Shown here piece by piece: positions 41,000 through 43,213 of a DNA stretch of 43,213 nucleotides. The notes beneath the pieces were generated by a model. That model was not told where the DNA came from and did no database searches. It saw only the letters and a list, made by a program, of their open reading frames with translations. The position numbers were made by a program, and so were the translations under genes. The DNA lies in NCBI GenBank assembly GCA_041567315.1, contig JBFGCA010000031.1, positions 1 to 43,213 on the forward strand. Direction: 5' to 3'. This DNA comes from JBFGCA01 sp041567315 (GTDB lineage Bacteria; Acidobacteriota; Thermoanaerobaculia; Multivoradales; JAHEKO01). Position 1 is the stretch's first letter, and each line of letters begins with the position of its first letter.

Positions 41000-42904
41000 A
41001 TGGCTGCGCCGTCTGTGGAGCTGCTGTGGCCACGGCCCAAGAAGGCGCGAGTCGGGGGCGATTGGCTGGAGCTGGCGCGCGCGCCGCGAATCGCCCCTGA
41101 GTCGGCCAATCCCGCGCTGCGGCCGCCCGCGGAGCGGCTGGCGGAGGCGCTGGCCGCGACCGGTCGGCAGCCGCGGATCGAGCCGGGTACCGGTGGGGCG
41201 GTCGTCTCGCTTGCTCTGCGACCTGAGGCCGGGCTGCGGGCGCAGGGCTACCGGCTGTCGATCGGGCAGGCGGGCGTCGAGCTCCAGGGGGCCGACGAAG
41301 CGGGGCTCGGGCACGGCGTCTCCACGCTCGTCCAGTGGTTGCGGCTTCACGCCCTGCGTGACGAGCCCGGGGCCCCAGTGCGGCGGCTGGCCGGCGTCGA
41401 GGTCGAGGACTGGCCGGACTTCGCGGTGCGCGGGGTGCTGCTGGACGTCAGCCGGGACAAGGTGCCGACGATGGCGACGCTGCGACGGCTCGTGGACCTG
41501 CTGGCCGACTGGAAGTACAACCAGCTCCAGCTCTACACCGAGCACACCTTCGCCTATCGGGGGCACGAGCGGGTGTGGAGGGACGCCAGCCCGATCACGG
41601 CGGCCGAGGCCACGGAGCTGGACGGCTGGTGCGCACGGCGCGGGATCGAGCTGGTGCCCAACCAGAACAGCTTCGGGCACCTCCACCGCTGGCTGCGGCA
41701 CGAGCCCTACCGGCGGCTGGCCGAGTGCCCGGAGGGGGTCGAGCATCCCTTCGGGGAGGAGCGCGAGCCGTTCAGCCTCTGCCCCGTGGACCCGGGGAGC
41801 CTCGAGCTGCTGGCCGACCTCTACGACCAGCTCCTGCCGCAGTTCGCGAGCCGGCTCGCCAACGTCGGCCTCGACGAGACCTTCGACCTGGGTCGTGGCC
41901 GCTCGGCGGCGGCCTGCGCCGAGCGTGGCCGCGGCCGCGTCTACCTCGAGTTCCTGCAGGCCATCCACCGGCTGCTCGCCGCCCGCGGCCACCGGATGCA
42001 GTTCTGGGCCGATGGGCTCCTCGAGCACCCGGAGCTGATCGCCGAGGTCCCCGGCGACGCCATCCCCCTGGTCTGGGGCTACGAGGCCGGCCACCCGTTC
42101 GCCGAGCAGTCCGCGCCGCTCGCCGCCGCCGGCCTCGAGCTCTACCTCTGCCCCGGCACCAGCTCCTGGAACAGCCTCGCCGGGCGCACGGCCAACGCCC
42201 TCCTCGACCTCTCTCAGGCCGCGATCGAAGGCCGCGAGGTCGGGGCCACCGGCTACCTGGTGACCGACTGGGGCGACAACGGCCACCTCCAGCCCTTACC
42301 CGTCAGCTACCCGGGTCTCCTGGCTGGCGCCGGCTTCGCCTGGAACGCCGAGAGCGCCGCCGACGCCCTGGCCCTACCACTCGCCGATCTCCTCGACCAC
42401 CACGCCTGGCCGGCCCCCGGCCTCGGCGCCGCCGCGCTCGCCCTCGGCAACGCCTACCTGGCGACCGGCGCCGAGCTGCGCAACGGCACGGTGCTCTTCC
42501 GCCTGCTGCTCGACGCCGCCCAGACGCTCGAACACGCCCGCTTCAGCGACCTCACCCCGGACGGTCTCCACCGCGCCCTCGCGGTCATCGACCAGACCAC
42601 CGAGACCCTCGCCAGCCCGCGACCGCCCGATCGCGATGGCGCCTCCGAGGGCGCCCTCGCCGCCCGCGAGTACCGCTGGGTCGCCGCGCTGCTCGCCCTC
42701 GCCTGTCGGCTCGGCCTCGCCCGCCTCGAGGCCGGCCGTGACCAATCCCTCTCGGCCCTGCCCCGCCGCACCCGCCGCGCCGTCCGCCGCGCCCTGCTAC
42801 CGCTCATCGAAGAGCACCGCACCGTCTGGCTGGCCCGCAACCGCCCCGGCGGCCGCCGCGACTCGGTGGCGCGGCTGCACCGTCTCGCGACTCTGCTGCG
42901 CTAG
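41000..42904 (+). CDS. GH20-family beta-N-acetylhexosaminidase-like enzyme
   Basis: The protein has 634 aa. Residues about 30-135 look like the GH20 N-terminal alpha/beta domain (GYRLSIGQAGVELQGADEAG followed by GHGVSTLVQWL). The TIM-barrel begins at FAVRGVLLDVSRDKVPTMAT and contains NQLQLYTEHTFAY, VPNQNSFGHLHRWL and the catalytic pair D292-E293 in NVGLDETFDLG. It should release terminal N-acetylhexosamine with neighbouring-group help, but variants with other substrates exist. A helical C-terminal region (about 490-634) is extra. No signal peptide is visible, so it is probably cytoplasmic. ATG 41000 has no ribosome-binding site; a TGTTGAAAT sequence at 40982-40990 could give a leaderless start. 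Confidence 0.85.
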   Translation: MAAPSVELLWPRPKKARVGGDWLELARAPRIAPESANPALRPPAERLAEALAATGRQPRIEPGTGGAVVSLALRPEAGLRAQGYRLSIGQAGVELQGADEAGLGHGVSTLVQWLRLHALRDEPGAPVRRLAGVEVEDWPDFAVRGVLLDVSRDKVPTMATLRRLVDLLADWKYNQLQLYTEHTFAYRGHERVWRDASPITAAEATELDGWCARRGIELVPNQNSFGHLHRWLRHEPYRRLAECPEGVEHPFGEEREPFSLCPVDPGSLELLADLYDQLLPQFASRLANVGLDETFDLGRGRSAAACAERGRGRVYLEFLQAIHRLLAARGHRMQFWADGLLEHPELIAEVPGDAIPLVWGYEAGHPFAEQSAPLAAAGLELYLCPGTSSWNSLAGRTANALLDLSQAAIEGREVGATGYLVTDWGDNGHLQPLPVSYPGLLAGAGFAWNAESAADALALPLADLLDHHAWPAPGLGAAALALGNAYLATGAELRNGTVLFRLLLDAAQTLEHARFSDLTPDGLHRALAVIDQTTETLASPRPPDRDGASEGALAAREYRWVAALLALACRLGLARLEAGRDQSLSALPRRTRRAVRRALLPLIEEHRTVWLARNRPGGRRDSVARLHRLATLLR

Positions 42905-43213
42905 GAGAATTCGGGGTAGGGCTCGTTCCAGGACCCCGACCACAGCGGCTCAGTCGCACTGCTCGCGGGCACCACGGGGATTCCAGGTAGCGCCTGGCAC
43001 AGTCGGGCCACGCCGGGGCGCGGGACCGAGTCGGTCGATCGAAGCTGACCGTCCGATGGCCGAGGACCACGAGCTAGTGTCCCGTGCGGTAAGTTCCTTT
43101 ACATTCGAGCGGCGCTGCATCCCGCTGGGCGGCGTTGCTCCTCGGTCACGTATAGCCCGATACGCTCAATCGTCGCGCCTTGCCCAGCGGGCGCTTCGCC
43201 GCTCTCGGTGTGA
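42905..43213. other. 309-nt non-coding tail of the window
   Basis: No convincing gene is seen between the hexosaminidase stop and the right edge. The only notable structure is the long imperfect hairpin at 43107-43204. The base composition is slightly less GC-rich than the coding parts. Confidence 0.5.
43107..43204. repeat. Long imperfect hairpin, about 98 nt
   Basis: Outer arms GAGCGGCG (43107-43114) and CGCCGCTC (43197-43204), then CCCGCTGGGC (43121-43130) and GCCCAGCGGG (43182-43191), then a tip stem CGTAT/ATACG (43149-43153 and 43160-43164) with a 6-nt loop. It may be a REP-like element, the end of a mobile element continuing past the window, or a terminator-like structure without a T-tract. 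Confidence 0.65.

Overview
The window is about 70% G+C and densely coded, with short intergenic gaps, many 4-bp ATGA/GTGA overlaps and frequent GTG/TTG starts. An LpxC gene implies an outer membrane with lipid A. Three secreted proteins end in a short DGFESGD tail, there is a zinc-finger/TPR regulator, and an aerotolerance-type operon is joined to GldFG-like ABC genes. This mix suggests a high-GC diderm, most likely Acidobacteriota of the Thermoanaerobaculia type. That placement is inference; no rRNA or tRNA lies in the window to confirm it.

Region 1 (1-13495, all minus) reads as one eleven-gene operon transcribed toward the left edge: ABC ATPase, ABC-2 permease, GldG-like auxiliary protein, DUF4340 protein, thioredoxin-BatD fusion, MoxR ATPase, DUF58 protein, TPR/SurA-like chaperone, BatD-like lipoprotein, BatA, and a BatB-TPR protein with calcium-type repeats cut by the window edge. 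The last gene has no stop codon inside the window.

Region 2 (13496-21345) holds a 176-aa protein of unknown function, two small membrane proteins, and a secreted-protein island: a two-gene set resembling a copper amine oxidase split into an N-domain protein and a degenerate catalytic-domain protein, a five-heme cytochrome c, and a large secreted protein of unknown function. Three of these share the DGFESGD tail. A 250-nt nested inverted-repeat structure fills the gap before sufT.

Region 3 (21346-25813) holds sufT, a fused alpha/beta 2-oxoacid dehydrogenase E1, and a zf-HC2/TPR protein.

Region 4 (25893-37411) is the most unusual part: a YbdK-type carboxylate-amine ligase, four ATP-grasp ligases (three of them near-equal-sized paralogues), a peptidase-S51/cyanophycinase-like protein and two GxSxG hydrolases, with glgA and a mazEF module between them. 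The gene set looks like a system that makes, trims and breaks an amide- or ester-linked small molecule or polymer. The product cannot be read from the sequence.

Region 5 (37439-43213) holds an LpxC with a fused response-regulator receiver, a MoaD-like domain fused to a sialidase-type propeller, a vapBC pair, and a GH20 hexosaminidase. It ends in a 309-nt non-coding tail with a long imperfect hairpin.
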